A stretch of DNA of 64,000 nt from Acidobacteriota bacterium (GCA_016196035.1 JACPYM010000054.1:1-64000), one strand, 5' to 3'; positions 52,348 to 62,282 are shown, counted from the stretch's first letter. The notes: generated by a model from the sequence alone, not told the origin. Made by a program: numbers and translations.

Positions 52348-54234
52348 ATGCTGCGTGCTTGGCGTGTGCTGGGGGGATTCCTTTGTTTGTGGCTGGCAGC
52401 GAATGCGTATGCCGCGCCGCTCGGTCAACCATCCGTGCAAATTCACGTTGATCAATTCGGCTATTTGCCCGCGCTGAAGAAAGTCGCGGTGATTGCCGAA
52501 GCAGCGCTGAACAATGCGAACGCAAGCGGCTATCAGCCAGGCACGATGTTTGAAATCCGCCGCAGCGTCGATAACCGCGTGGTGTTGCGCAGCCAGCCAA
52601 GCGTCTGGCGGCAAGGTGCGGTGCACGCGCAATCGGGCGACCGCGTTTGGTGGTTCGATTTTTCGGCGCTGACGCAAACGGGCGAGTATTACGTTTATGA
52701 TCCGTCGAATGCGTTGCGCTCCGACAGCTTTCGCATCGGCGTGGATGTTTATCGGTCGGTCTTGCAACAGGCGACGCGCATGTTTTTTTATCAACGTTGC
52801 GGTCACGCCAAACAACAGCCCTTTGCTGATGCGCGTTGGGCCGATAGCGCCTGCCATTTGGCTGACCGACGCGCCCGTGACGTGCACGCCCCCCACGACG
52901 CCGCGACCGAACGCGATTTGAGCGGCGGCTGGCACGATGCGGGTGATTACAACAAATACACCATCCTCACGGCAGAGACACTGTCAGATTTGCTCTTCGC
53001 CTTCAGCAACAATCGCGCTATCTGGGCAGACGATTTCAATCTGCCCGAATCCGGCAACGGCGTGCCCGATTTGCTGGACGAGATCAAATGGGAATTGGAT
53101 TGGCTGTTGCGGATGCAAAACCGCGACGGGTCGGTGCTGACCAAACTCTCCGCCGCCGATTTTCAAAGCGCTGCGCCGCCCAGCGCCGATGCGACGGTGC
53201 GCTATTACGGCGCAGCCAGCACCTCGGCCACGTTGGCGGCGGCGGTCTCGTTTGCACACGCGGCGCTGGTCTATCGCGAATACATGCCAGCCTATGCTGA
53301 ACGGCTGGAATCGGCGGCAGGCCGTGCGTGGCGTTGGGCTGCGGCACATCCTGACATGCTTTTTGACAACGCCGGATTCGGCAGCGAGAGCACCGAGGTC
53401 AACGCCTATCAACGCGCGATGTTCAAACTGGCCGCCGCCATTTATCTATCGGCCTTGACTGGCGCGGCGGACTACGGCGTTTACGTCGAGGCTCATCTGC
53501 GCACGACCCATGCGTTGCAATGGGATTACTGGCATTGTTACGAAGCGCTGCTGCAAGATGCGCTTTGGTTTTATGCGGACTTGCCGAACGCGCCTGCCAA
53601 GACGGCGCAAACGCTGCGCGCGAGTCACGCCAGCGCCTTGCGCGGGCCAGACTTTCTGGCGGCGTTTCAGCAAGGGACGGACGCCTATCGCGCGTATCTG
53701 AAAGACGATTGTTACACCTGGGGCAGCAACCGCTTGAAAAGCCATCTCGGTCTGCTCTTTTTCCAACAAGCGACTCAATCAGCAACAGACGCGGCGCTGT
53801 ATCGCGAAGCGGGCGCGCAGTATTTGCATTACCTGCACGGCGTCAATCCGCTGGGGCTGGTTTATCTGACGAATATGCGCGAGTACGGCGCGGCCAACTC
53901 GCTCAATGAAATCTTTCATCGTTGGTTCCGCAATGGCAGCGTGTGGGACAACGCCGCGACTTCGCCGCGCGGCCCCGCGCCCGGCTTTCTGTCGGGCGGG
54001 CCGCATCGCACGTTTGCGCCTTCGCCGGAATACCAAGGCACACTCCTAACCAATTTGCATCATCAGCCGCCCCAACGCGCCTATCTGGATTGGAACGGCG
54101 ACTGGCCGGAAAATTCGTGGGAGCTGACCGAACCGGCGATCTATTATCAGGCCGCTTATCTGCATCTGCTGGCCACCACGCTCACGCAATACCAGGCGGC
54201 TCCGCCCAGCACCGCGCTCATTTCGCAGCGTTGA
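52348..54234 (+). CDS. Glycoside hydrolase family 9 with N-terminal Ig-like (CelD_N) domain
   Basis: The protein has 628 residues; CAGGAGC lies 7 nt upstream. The signal peptide is about 1-23. The CelD_N beta-sandwich is about 30-130 (VQIHVDQFGYLPALKKVAVI, FDFSALTQTGEYYVYDP). The GH9 catalytic (alpha/alpha)6 barrel begins at about 140, with the nucleophile-activating Asp pair in SGGWHDAGDYNKYT (about 191-204), NGVPDLLDEIKWELDWLLRM, HYLHGVNPLGLVYLTNM, and the acid Glu in NSWELTEPAIYYQAAYL near 590. GH9 enzymes hydrolyse beta-1,4-glucans such as cellulose, or related beta-glycosides. It is the only glycosidase in the window. Confidence 0.94.
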   Translation: MLRAWRVLGGFLCLWLAANAYAAPLGQPSVQIHVDQFGYLPALKKVAVIAEAALNNANASGYQPGTMFEIRRSVDNRVVLRSQPSVWRQGAVHAQSGDRVWWFDFSALTQTGEYYVYDPSNALRSDSFRIGVDVYRSVLQQATRMFFYQRCGHAKQQPFADARWADSACHLADRRARDVHAPHDAATERDLSGGWHDAGDYNKYTILTAETLSDLLFAFSNNRAIWADDFNLPESGNGVPDLLDEIKWELDWLLRMQNRDGSVLTKLSAADFQSAAPPSADATVRYYGAASTSATLAAAVSFAHAALVYREYMPAYAERLESAAGRAWRWAAAHPDMLFDNAGFGSESTEVNAYQRAMFKLAAAIYLSALTGAADYGVYVEAHLRTTHALQWDYWHCYEALLQDALWFYADLPNAPAKTAQTLRASHASALRGPDFLAAFQQGTDAYRAYLKDDCYTWGSNRLKSHLGLLFFQQATQSATDAALYREAGAQYLHYLHGVNPLGLVYLTNMREYGAANSLNEIFHRWFRNGSVWDNAATSPRGPAPGFLSGGPHRTFAPSPEYQGTLLTNLHHQPPQRAYLDWNGDWPENSWELTEPAIYYQAAYLHLLATTLTQYQAAPPSTALISQR

Positions 54235-54281
54235 GTTGGCCCGTGGCTCTGGCAAAGTCCTCAAAACATCTGGCAAAGACC

Positions 54282-54394
54282 TTTGGCTGACTCCTGATTC
54301 CTGACTCCTGACTCCTGATTCCTGACAAAGTGAAAATCAGCCGAGATTTTTAGGTAGGCAGGAATCAGGAGTCAGGAATCAGGAGTCAGCCAAA
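54282..54394. repeat. Head-to-head array of ACTCCTG/ATTCCTG heptamers
   Basis: The left array (54282-54325) and right array (54359-54394) are reverse complements built of alternating GACTCCT and GATTCCT heptamers; the left has one extra unit. It lies in the 298-nt gap between the GH9 and isomerase genes. No gene is visible in that gap. Confidence 0.8.
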
Positions 54395-54532
54395 CCGTTC
54401 GAGCGCTCGCGCTGGCGACTTTGCAAGAGCACTGGTTGAGTTGGAGGATTCTGGCGCAAGCGCGCGCTCATCGGCCATAATGCGTTTGCAGTTCGCATTC
54501 ACATCACTTCATTCCCGGAGGCTTCACCAACG

Positions 54533-55468
54533 ATGACCGCTCGACGCGACTTTCTCAAACTTGCCAGCAGCGCGGCTGTGAGCAGCGCTATTCTCACAGA
54601 CCGGACCACCCAAGCAGCCGTCACTGAGACTGGTTTCAAAGGCCAAGTCATTCTCTTTTCCAAGCACCTGCCACAACTCGATTGCGCGCAATTGGCGCAT
54701 GCGGTCAAAACGCTGGGCTTCGCGGGCGTAGACCTGACCGTGCGGCCCGGCGGCCACGTCTTGCCCGAACGTGTGACGGAGGACTTGCCCAAGGCCGTGG
54801 CAACGATTCGTGCTGCCGAATTGAGCGTGCCGATGATCACGACCGGTCTGGTGTCGGCCAGCGAGCCGACGGCCAAACCGATCTTGAGCGCGGCGGGCAA
54901 GGCGGGCATTCCCTTTCTCAAACCGGGTTACTGGAAATATCAGTTCAGCGACGTCCGGCAGGAGTTGGCGAAATTCGCCGCTGAATTTCGCGGTCTGGTG
55001 GAGTTGGCGAAACAGAACGGTGTGCAACTCGGCTTCCACAATCACGAAGGCAATCTGGGCGGGCCGCTGTTGGACGTAGTCAACACAATAGACACCCTGG
55101 ATGCCAAGAGCGCTGGATATTACTTCGACGTGCGGCACGCCGTCGTCGAAGGCGGCGGCGCGGGCTGGAAGATCGCCTTCAACCTGATCGCCCCGCGTTT
55201 GAAGATGATCGCGGTCAAGGATTTTTACTGGGAGAAAACCGCCAAGGGCTGGAAGATCATCAACTGTCCGCTCGGCGCAGGCATGGTGGATTGGCAGGCG
55301 TATTTCAAACTGCTGCAACAAGCCAATTTCGCCGGGCCAATCTCGCTGCATTTGGAATACGAAATCGGCGGCGCGACTAAAGCAGCGGTAGAGGAGAATA
55401 CGCTCGCGGCGGCGCAGCGGGATTTGGCGTTTGTGCAGGCGCGGTTGAAGGAGGCTTACTTGAGTTGA
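54533..55468 (+). CDS. Tat-exported sugar phosphate isomerase/epimerase-like TIM-barrel protein
   Basis: The protein has 311 residues with a Tat signal at the start (TARRDFLKLASSAAVSSAIL). The AP-endonuclease-2-like TIM barrel shows AVKTLGFAGVDLTVRPGGH, FRGLVELAKQNGVQLGFHNH (metal-ligand His region), GYYFDVRHAVVEGG, LKMIAVKDFYWEK and FAGPISLHLEYEIGG (acidic ligand). Members of this export-tagged subgroup are common in Acidobacteriota and Planctomycetota and act on sugars in the periplasm or are uncharacterised. A link with the upstream GH9 enzyme is possible, but a repeat-filled gap separates them. Confidence 0.9.
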   Translation: MTARRDFLKLASSAAVSSAILTDRTTQAAVTETGFKGQVILFSKHLPQLDCAQLAHAVKTLGFAGVDLTVRPGGHVLPERVTEDLPKAVATIRAAELSVPMITTGLVSASEPTAKPILSAAGKAGIPFLKPGYWKYQFSDVRQELAKFAAEFRGLVELAKQNGVQLGFHNHEGNLGGPLLDVVNTIDTLDAKSAGYYFDVRHAVVEGGGAGWKIAFNLIAPRLKMIAVKDFYWEKTAKGWKIINCPLGAGMVDWQAYFKLLQQANFAGPISLHLEYEIGGATKAAVEENTLAAAQRDLAFVQARLKEAYLS

Positions 55469-55517
55469 GGTTGCGCACTCTGGCGCGCCTGTTGAGCATC
55501 AAAGATAACGGCAGGCA

Positions 55518-55566
55518 AAAAGCCGACGCCGCCAGCTTGACAAGCAAGCTGGCGGCGTCGGCTTTT
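55518..55566. terminator. Bidirectional intrinsic terminator
   Basis: Perfect 21-bp arms (55518-55538 and 55546-55566) with a 7-nt loop and A/T runs at both outer ends. It sits between the convergent isomerase (plus) and SdrD_B (minus) genes, the expected place for a shared terminator. Confidence 0.85.
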
Positions 55567-55592
55567 GATGGATGGAATGCGAGGCCGTTGGG

Positions 55593-57740
55593 TTAATAGC
55601 CGCAGCGTCCATTGAGTAAGGACCACATGTTAGCCAACTCATCGTAATCCTGCTGCCGGTTTTCGCGAATGGCCAGCACCGTTTGGTTCATCAACGTGTC
55701 GAGCAAGCTTTCGGGCGTGAAAACCATGCTGTTGCTCAGCGCCACCGAGGAGAAGCTGACTTGCGAACAGCGCAGCGGACTCCAGAAGACATTGAAGACG
55801 ACCGGCGAACCCGGCCCGCCCGCGAGCGAAAGGCTCAGTTGCGCCGTCACGAATTCACGATTGAGCCGCTGTTGCGCGCTCGGCCCACCCTGCAAAATAC
55901 CGCGAATCGCGGTGAGACTGTTCTGAATCCCCATCGGATTGTTGCTGTTATAACCCGCCGCCAGCACCGTGCCGCCCGGCCAATAGCGGAAGTTGTTCAG
56001 CAGGTATTGCGTCGAGCGCCAGCACACCGTGTCGCACTTCACGTTGTTCGGCGTGGGGGTTGGTGTCGGCGTGGGCGTGGGTGTCGGGCCAGTGCATTGC
56101 TCGCCAAAGTTGTAATTGGCGCCTTGCCCCAACGAGGCCAGGGGAATGTTGGCGAACATATCGTTCGTGGTAATGCCGCCCAGTGTGCCGACGGTGTCTT
56201 TGCCATCCGTCGCGCCCGCCGGTTGCGTTTCGGTGATCTTGAAGACGCCCGGCATCAGGTTGGGGAAGATGTAAAAGCCATTGGCATCGGTGGCGGTCGT
56301 TTTGTTGACCACGCCATTGATGTCATTACCGGTCAGCGTGATTGGCACGCCGCTCAAGGCCGGTTCGCCAGCCTCTTTGAGACCGTTGTCGTTGAGGTCG
56401 CAATAGACGAAGCCGGAAAGGCTGCCGGGCAAGGGTTGCACGGGCGGCGGCGGCAGGCAGGCATCGCAGACCAGCGCGCACATGCGGCCCGTCGGATACC
56501 AGCCGAAATCGCCGATGGTGATGCTTTCGCCATCACCATGATTGGCATCGAAGAGTTCACCGACGCGTTTCACGACCGCCGCGATATGCACGATGGAAAT
56601 CGTGCCGGGCCAGCCCGCGCGCTTGAGTTCGACGACGTATTGCAAACAATCCATCAGGCGTGACGAGTTCATTGAGAAAATCGCCGTGATGGTCTGCGTC
56701 GTGCGGCCGCTCACCGCGTCGCCGGTAAACGGAATGAACGATCCCACATGAAGTTGCCCCTGCCCCTGCGCGTAAAGCTGCACGTCGGGGGCGAGTTGAT
56801 TCAGGATCACGCCCTTCGCTTCGGCGGCGACGGTGAACATGGCGACCACAAAGGAACCGCTGCCATCGGGCTTTTGCAGCGAGAGCGTGATCATGTCATC
56901 CACCACGTCACCGCTGGAGCGAATCTGGAAGAACAGGTCCCAGAGGCTCTCGGCGCAGGTCGCCGCCCGCACCGAACTATTCGGGGTCGAGTAAGAGAAG
57001 GCGTAAATACTATTATTTTTGAAGCCGGGGTAAGGCGTATAGAAATAGCCGCTGGCCTGCGTCACTGCCGCCGTCGCGGGAGCAGGCGGTTGCACATTCA
57101 ACACCAGCGGCGTTGGGAGTTGGAACACGTCGTCCGCCGATTCATTGTTGTACGGATGGCCGTGCACAAGTGCGGGAATGCGTAGGGACAAGCTGCCGGG
57201 CGCCTCTGCCACCGAACTGCCAAAAGTCAGCAAACCGGAACCGTCGTAAACCGGCGTTAAGCAAACATTGACGCCCAGCGCGATGATCGTTTGTCCCTGA
57301 ATCCAGGTGCCGCTCACCAGCCTCAATTTCGCGCCGCCAATCTGGATGGACTCGTAAGGGGCGAAGGCGCTCACGATGCCGCAAATTTGCGGCGCGCCCG
57401 CGTTGGCGGCGACCCCCTCGGCGCTGGCGATCTGGCCCGCCGTGTTCAAACAGAAGGTCGCGCAAACATTGGCGCTCACGGCAAAACCGTTCAATGACGC
57501 GCCCGTCGCGATGATGAAGCGTGCGCCACCGATGGTCACGACGCCGCTGCTCACAGCCGTGGCGGCTTGAAATTCGGTGACCGTTCCACAGACTTTGGTT
57601 TGGGGTGGTGGAAAGTCCTTTGCGCCGTTTTGAACGGCTGAGGCTGCGCCGACTGACGATGTCTTGAAACCTGGGGCCAAAGCCAGCAAGGTTAAGCATA
57701 GCGCCAGCGCGGCGGTGAAGAGTGTAGTTTGTGCTTTCAT
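55593..57740 (-). CDS. Secreted SdrD_B-domain protein with conserved C-terminal domain
   Basis: The protein has 715 residues with a signal peptide (LFTAALALCLTLLALAPGF). Residues 50-190 contain two repeats of about 70 residues of the form VCGTVTEFQ...GGARFIIATG. At about 190-430 lies a beta-rich segment ending WYPTGRMCALVCDACLPPP. One SdrD_B domain spans about 440-548 (GSLSGFVYCDLNDNGLKEAG, ETQPAG, NYNFGEQC). A TP-repeat linker lies near 552-565. A C-terminal domain of about 145 residues starts KCDTVCWRSTQYLL and ends LANMWSLLNGRC. The latter is shared with the neighbour at 57906. Extracellular; the function is unknown. Confidence 0.9.
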   Translation of the reverse strand: MKAQTTLFTAALALCLTLLALAPGFKTSSVGAASAVQNGAKDFPPPQTKVCGTVTEFQAATAVSSGVVTIGGARFIIATGASLNGFAVSANVCATFCLNTAGQIASAEGVAANAGAPQICGIVSAFAPYESIQIGGAKLRLVSGTWIQGQTIIALGVNVCLTPVYDGSGLLTFGSSVAEAPGSLSLRIPALVHGHPYNNESADDVFQLPTPLVLNVQPPAPATAAVTQASGYFYTPYPGFKNNSIYAFSYSTPNSSVRAATCAESLWDLFFQIRSSGDVVDDMITLSLQKPDGSGSFVVAMFTVAAEAKGVILNQLAPDVQLYAQGQGQLHVGSFIPFTGDAVSGRTTQTITAIFSMNSSRLMDCLQYVVELKRAGWPGTISIVHIAAVVKRVGELFDANHGDGESITIGDFGWYPTGRMCALVCDACLPPPPVQPLPGSLSGFVYCDLNDNGLKEAGEPALSGVPITLTGNDINGVVNKTTATDANGFYIFPNLMPGVFKITETQPAGATDGKDTVGTLGGITTNDMFANIPLASLGQGANYNFGEQCTGPTPTPTPTPTPTPNNVKCDTVCWRSTQYLLNNFRYWPGGTVLAAGYNSNNPMGIQNSLTAIRGILQGGPSAQQRLNREFVTAQLSLSLAGGPGSPVVFNVFWSPLRCSQVSFSSVALSNSMVFTPESLLDTLMNQTVLAIRENRQQDYDELANMWSLLNGRCGY

Positions 57741-57760
57741 TTAATTCTTAACTCCTGTAA

Positions 57761-57900
57761 GTCGGTAGTCGGTTGTCGGTTGTCAGTAGTCAGTAGTCAG
57801 TAGTCAGCCTTAGACATTTGGGTTAGCCGCCATTGCCACAATTTTTACTTTGGCGCTTTGACAACCGACAACCGACAACCGACAACCGACAACCAACAAC
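57761..57900. repeat. Head-to-head heptamer arrays (GTAGTCA / GGTTGTC versus GACAACC)
   Basis: The left part (57761-57808) has about seven 7-nt units of GTAGTCA and GGTTGTC type; the right part (57860-57900) has about six GACAACC units in inverse orientation. It fills the gap between the two SdrD_B genes, upstream of the smaller one. It could form a long slipped hairpin in the transcript. Confidence 0.8.
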
Positions 57901-57905
57901 TTTTC

Positions 57906-60900
57906 TCAGCATCTGCCATTCAATTGAGCGAGTAGATTGGCCAGCGCTTGAAAATCGGCTGACCGGTTTTCCCGGATGGCGGCCTGGACTTGTAACATCA
58001 AGTCATTGAGCAGCGTTTCCGGGGTGAAGACAAAGCCATTAGTTAATGTTACCGGGGTAAAATTCAAACCGGAGCAGCGCAACGGACTCCAATACGAATT
58101 GAACACCACCGGCGAACTGGTGCCGCCCGCATTGGCCAAATTCAATTGCACGGCGATGAATTCGCGGTTGAGCTGCTGCATCGGCGTAATGCCGCTTTGC
58201 AAAGCATTTTGAATTGCCTGCACGTTGCGTTGAATGCTGACAGGGTTGTTGAAATTGAAGCCCATGATGATGAGCGTGCCGTTGGGCAAACGATTCAGCC
58301 GGAAGAGCCAATCGCGGGCATCGCGGAAACAGATCGTGTCGCATTTGATCGGCATGCACTGCTCGCCAAAGTTGTAATCAACGCCGATATTCGCGTTGAC
58401 ATTGATGTTGGCGATCATATCGTTCGTCACCACGCCGCCCAGTGAACCCGCCATGTCCGCGCCATCCACATTGCCCGGCGGTTGCGTTTCGGTCAGCTTG
58501 TAAGTGCCGGGCAACAAATTGGGGAAGGTGTAAGCCCCAGTCGCATTGCTGATCGCCAGGCGATTGACCGCGCCATTGGCATCAGTGCCAGTCAGCGTGA
58601 TCGCCACACCCGCAATGCCGTTTTCGTTGCCCTGTTTGAGGCCATCGCCGTTGTAATCGCAATACACAAACCCGCTCAGGCTACCCAAACAGCCTTCGCC
58701 GAAGTTGTAATTCACGCCCACGCCATTTTGCGGCAGGGTGATATTTGAGATTTGATCGTTCGCCAGCGTGCCGCCCAAACTGCCGACAGCGTCGAGTCCG
58801 TCGGTGAAACCTGCCGGTTGCAGTTCTTTGATGGTGTACGTGCCCGGACGCAGATTTGAGAAGCTGTACGAGCCGCTGGCGTCGGTCGCGGTCGAGAGAT
58901 TGACCGGCCCTTGCGAATCCGTGCCCATCAATTGAATCGTGACACCCGGCACGCCGCCTTCGCCCGCCTGTTTGACGCCGTCATTGTTGGTGTCGCAGTA
59001 AACGAAGCCGGATAAGCCGCCGTTGCAGCCTTCGCCGAAGTTATAGTTGATGCCGTTGCCGTTGTTGTTGAGCACGATGGCCGAGATGGCATCGTTCGCC
59101 AGCGTGCCGCCCAGCGAACCCACGGCATCGAGGCCATCGGCATAACCGGCGGGCTGGGTTTCTGTCAGGGTGTATGTGCCGGGTTGCAGATTGATAAAGC
59201 TGTACGCACCGTTCGCGTCGGTCGTCGCCATTGCGTTGACGGGGCCTTGCGCATTCGTGCCGGTCAGCGTGACCTTGACGCCTGCAATGCCCGGCTCGCC
59301 CGCTTGTTTGAGGCCGTCGCCATTGCCGTCGCAATACACAAAGCCGGATAAACCGCCGTTGCAGCCTTCGCCAAAGTTGTAATTCTGGCCGACGGCGTTA
59401 TTCACATTGATGGCCGAGATGGCATCATTCGCCAGCGTGCCACCCAGCGTGCCCACGGCATCCTTGCCATCGGCGTAACCAGCCGGCTGGGTTTCGGTGA
59501 CCGTGTAAGTGCCCGGTTGCAGATTGCCGAAGACGAACGCGCCGTTGCCATCGGTCGCCATCGTCAAGTTGACATTGCCTTGCGCGGTCGTACCGGTGAG
59601 CGTGATCGTCACACCCTGAAGGCCCGCTTCGCCCGCCTGTTTCACGCCATCGTTATTGCCGTCGCAGTACACAAACCCGCTCAGACTGCCGTTGCAGCTT
59701 TCGCCGAAGTTGTAATCAGCGCCGCTCGTGGTGCTGACCTGGATATTGGAAATCACGTCATTGCCCAACGTTCCGCCCAGAGTGCCGACCGCGTCCAAAC
59801 CGTCTACGTACCCGGCCGGTTGCGTTTCGGTGATGGCATAGGTTCCAGGCTTGAGCGTATTGAAGCTGTAGGCGCCGTTGGCATCCGTGGTAGTCGTCAA
59901 GCTGACGGCGCCATTCGTATCGGTGCCAGTCAATTTGACCGTGACGCCCGCGAGTCCAACTTCGCCTGCCTGCTTGATGCCGTCGTTGTTGCTGTCGCAA
60001 TACGCAAAGCCAGCCAAGCTGACGGGCGGCGGCAATTGATTGCAAGGGGTGCAAACCGCGCCGCAGGGTTTGCCGGTGGGATAGACGCCCAAGCCGCCCG
60101 TTTGCATGCCTGTGCCATCCGCAACCGTGTTGGGCAGGCGTTTGACCACGGTTTGCAGCGGCACGAAACTCAGCATGCCCGCGCCGCCCGTCCGTTTCAG
60201 GTCAATGCCAAGTTGGAAACAGCCGTCCAGCGGCGTGCGGCGATCCATCGAAAAGATGATCGTGATCGGCGGCGTGAAAATGCCGGCATTGCCCAGGGAC
60301 AGCAATGAAGGAATGAAATAACCCGGCGACAACCCATTCCCCGAGACGTAAAGCGACACAAACGGATTGACGGAGTTGATGACAAAGCCGCCGTTTTGCA
60401 CTGTGAACATCGCGATCACTTGCGGGTTGGCGCTGTTCGGGCTTTGCAAATACAGCTTAACCATGTCGCCGTCCGTCGCTCCCTTGGCCGACAGCGCAAA
60501 GATGAAATCCCAAAAACTGTCTGAGCAAGAAAGCGCTGTGACCGTGGTATTGGGCGCCGAGGCCGTCAGACCTTTGACATTGCTCAGACCGAATTGATTG
60601 AGCACGCCGCTCAACGGCAACACCCCGACGCCGCTGGCATTGGAGGCCGAAACCGTAAAGACCGACAGTTGCGGCAAGAAAAAGGTGTCATCCTCATTCG
60701 TATCGTTAATCGTCCCGTGCACAACGGTCGGCACGGTAATTTGCGGGCATTCGCCAATGCCGTTTTTGACCGCCGACCCATTAGCGATTTGGCCGTTGAC
60801 CAGCACCAATTCAAGACAGGCGTCTACGCCGGGTTGAATCAGATTTCCGTCTGTGATGATGTTGTTTGCGGCAATGGGGAAAGCGGCGCCGGCGATGCGG

Positions 60901-61772
60901 ATAAACCCGGCGTTGGATAAATCGCTCTTGCGGTATTCGCTGACCACGCCGCACACGCGCAATTTTCCATCACCATTTGGCGCGGCAGAGGCCGGGTTGA
61001 TCACGCGCCCAAAGGCATCCTGAAAGAGCAGCATACATTGATTCTGCCCAACGCTTAACCCGCCAATGGTCGTGCCAGGTGCAGTCGTTAGGAAGATGCC
61101 ACCGAGATTAAGCAAACCCTGCGTGTTACTGGTGGCCGCCGTATAAGCATTGACATTGCCACAGACAGCGAGTTGTTTCGGCAAATTGACGATGGCCGCG
61201 CTCGGCGTCACGATTTGGCCCTGGGCATTACGCGTGGCGGTCAAACAGATGTTCGCGCCGGCAACCAGGCTGGCTTCGCTTTTAATGGTCGTGTCAGTCA
61301 TGATTTGAAAGGACTGTCCCGCGATCTTCAACACCCCCGGCGCGTTGAACGTGGCGGCTTGATACTCTTCCAGACCGCCGCACAGCGTGACGACAGAGCC
61401 CGTCACCGCACTCGGCAACGTCACCTGCCCGGCATTGTCGAACGTGAGATCGAAACAGAGCACCGCATTGACGGCGATCAGAGCTTGCCCGCCGATCACG
61501 ATGCCGGGCGCGAGAGCATAAGTGGTGTTATTGATGCGTAACGAACCTGGCGTGGTGGAAGTGGCCGGTGTATAGCTGAGAATCTGTCCGCACACATTGA
61601 CTGCGGTTTCACGCGGTTTTTTCTTCCCGGTGGCGCTGCCAGCACTAGCGGATTGCGAGGATTGCTGAAAGGCAAAAATCAACAGGGCGCATGCAAACAA
61701 CAAGGCGCCACGCCACAGACGGGCCGGTAAGGGACGCGGTTGAAACAAACTGGAAAATAACCTGACGGCCAT
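57906..61772 (-). CDS. Large secreted protein with five tandem SdrD_B domains
   Basis: The protein has 1,288 residues from the ATG at 61772; an in-frame extension to 61835 lacks support. The signal region is GALLFACALLIFAFQQS. Residues 50-370 contain about five beta-type repeats carrying VCGQI, LCGGLEE, VCGNVNAY, VCGVVSEY and similar. At about 380-580 lies a beta-rich domain ending VYPTGKPCGAVCTPC. Five SdrD_B repeats of about 111 residues follow (about 582-1140), each GFVYCDxNxDGxKQAGE ... ETQPAGY ... YNFGExC. The C-terminal 145-residue domain (IKCDTICFRDARDWL ... LANLLAQLNGRC) is shared with the 55593 protein. Paired genes suggest duplication with different SdrD_B copy numbers. A surface or matrix stalk role is inferred. 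Confidence 0.92.
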   Translation of the reverse strand: MAVRLFSSLFQPRPLPARLWRGALLFACALLIFAFQQSSQSASAGSATGKKKPRETAVNVCGQILSYTPATSTTPGSLRINNTTYALAPGIVIGGQALIAVNAVLCFDLTFDNAGQVTLPSAVTGSVVTLCGGLEEYQAATFNAPGVLKIAGQSFQIMTDTTIKSEASLVAGANICLTATRNAQGQIVTPSAAIVNLPKQLAVCGNVNAYTAATSNTQGLLNLGGIFLTTAPGTTIGGLSVGQNQCMLLFQDAFGRVINPASAAPNGDGKLRVCGVVSEYRKSDLSNAGFIRIAGAAFPIAANNIITDGNLIQPGVDACLELVLVNGQIANGSAVKNGIGECPQITVPTVVHGTINDTNEDDTFFLPQLSVFTVSASNASGVGVLPLSGVLNQFGLSNVKGLTASAPNTTVTALSCSDSFWDFIFALSAKGATDGDMVKLYLQSPNSANPQVIAMFTVQNGGFVINSVNPFVSLYVSGNGLSPGYFIPSLLSLGNAGIFTPPITIIFSMDRRTPLDGCFQLGIDLKRTGGAGMLSFVPLQTVVKRLPNTVADGTGMQTGGLGVYPTGKPCGAVCTPCNQLPPPVSLAGFAYCDSNNDGIKQAGEVGLAGVTVKLTGTDTNGAVSLTTTTDANGAYSFNTLKPGTYAITETQPAGYVDGLDAVGTLGGTLGNDVISNIQVSTTSGADYNFGESCNGSLSGFVYCDGNNDGVKQAGEAGLQGVTITLTGTTAQGNVNLTMATDGNGAFVFGNLQPGTYTVTETQPAGYADGKDAVGTLGGTLANDAISAINVNNAVGQNYNFGEGCNGGLSGFVYCDGNGDGLKQAGEPGIAGVKVTLTGTNAQGPVNAMATTDANGAYSFINLQPGTYTLTETQPAGYADGLDAVGSLGGTLANDAISAIVLNNNGNGINYNFGEGCNGGLSGFVYCDTNNDGVKQAGEGGVPGVTIQLMGTDSQGPVNLSTATDASGSYSFSNLRPGTYTIKELQPAGFTDGLDAVGSLGGTLANDQISNITLPQNGVGVNYNFGEGCLGSLSGFVYCDYNGDGLKQGNENGIAGVAITLTGTDANGAVNRLAISNATGAYTFPNLLPGTYKLTETQPPGNVDGADMAGSLGGVVTNDMIANINVNANIGVDYNFGEQCMPIKCDTICFRDARDWLFRLNRLPNGTLIIMGFNFNNPVSIQRNVQAIQNALQSGITPMQQLNREFIAVQLNLANAGGTSSPVVFNSYWSPLRCSGLNFTPVTLTNGFVFTPETLLNDLMLQVQAAIRENRSADFQALANLLAQLNGRC

Positions 61773-61835
61773 CACGTAATGATCTCCCTGAAGCACAAAC
61801 ACGTGCCGAGCCAGGCGCACGCACTCCCCTGCCAC

Positions 61836-62282
61836 GAACAGTGAGGCAGCGCGCTGACAATTCGCTAGCGTTGAGTTATCAATTGATACGGGGTTGTTAC
61901 TAAAGCACTGAGGGGCACGGCTGATACGGGGGAACCCAGCCGACCGCGATCCACAAGCACGCTCAAATAGCTGTTGAGCCTGAAATTAGCTGCCGGAATA
62001 AAAGGGATCGCGGGAATTACGTCGCGAGCCGTAGTCTACGGATTTCATCCTAAAGCGTCTACACATTTCAGCTTGGAACGGGGATTTTAATGTGCTGAAG
62101 GCATTGATTTTAATCTTCTTGCAGAGGATTGGCGTGCCGCTTGTGCCGGGGGTGGGCTGCGATTATGATGCTCTCCGCATTGATTCAGCTTCATCACAAT
62201 TCAGAGGCAATTCAAGAGGCAATTCAAGTAACTCGCTATTCCCGCGAAAACATCTTCGCGGCTACTTTCCGAAGGAGTCACC
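61836..62282. other. Divergent intergenic region before the microcompartment genes
   Basis: No gene is supported. It should hold the promoters of the SdrD_B gene (minus) and the BMC gene (plus). Visible items are three direct copies of a CAATTCA(A)GAGG unit at 62197-62228 and a small hairpin CGCGAA/TTCGCG near 62243-62260. The AAGGAG of the BMC gene precedes 62283. No recognised operator motif was identified. Confidence 0.5.

Noticed and set aside
54282-54394. CRISPR array
   Set aside because: The units are contiguous heptamers in inverted halves, with no spacers and no cas genes.
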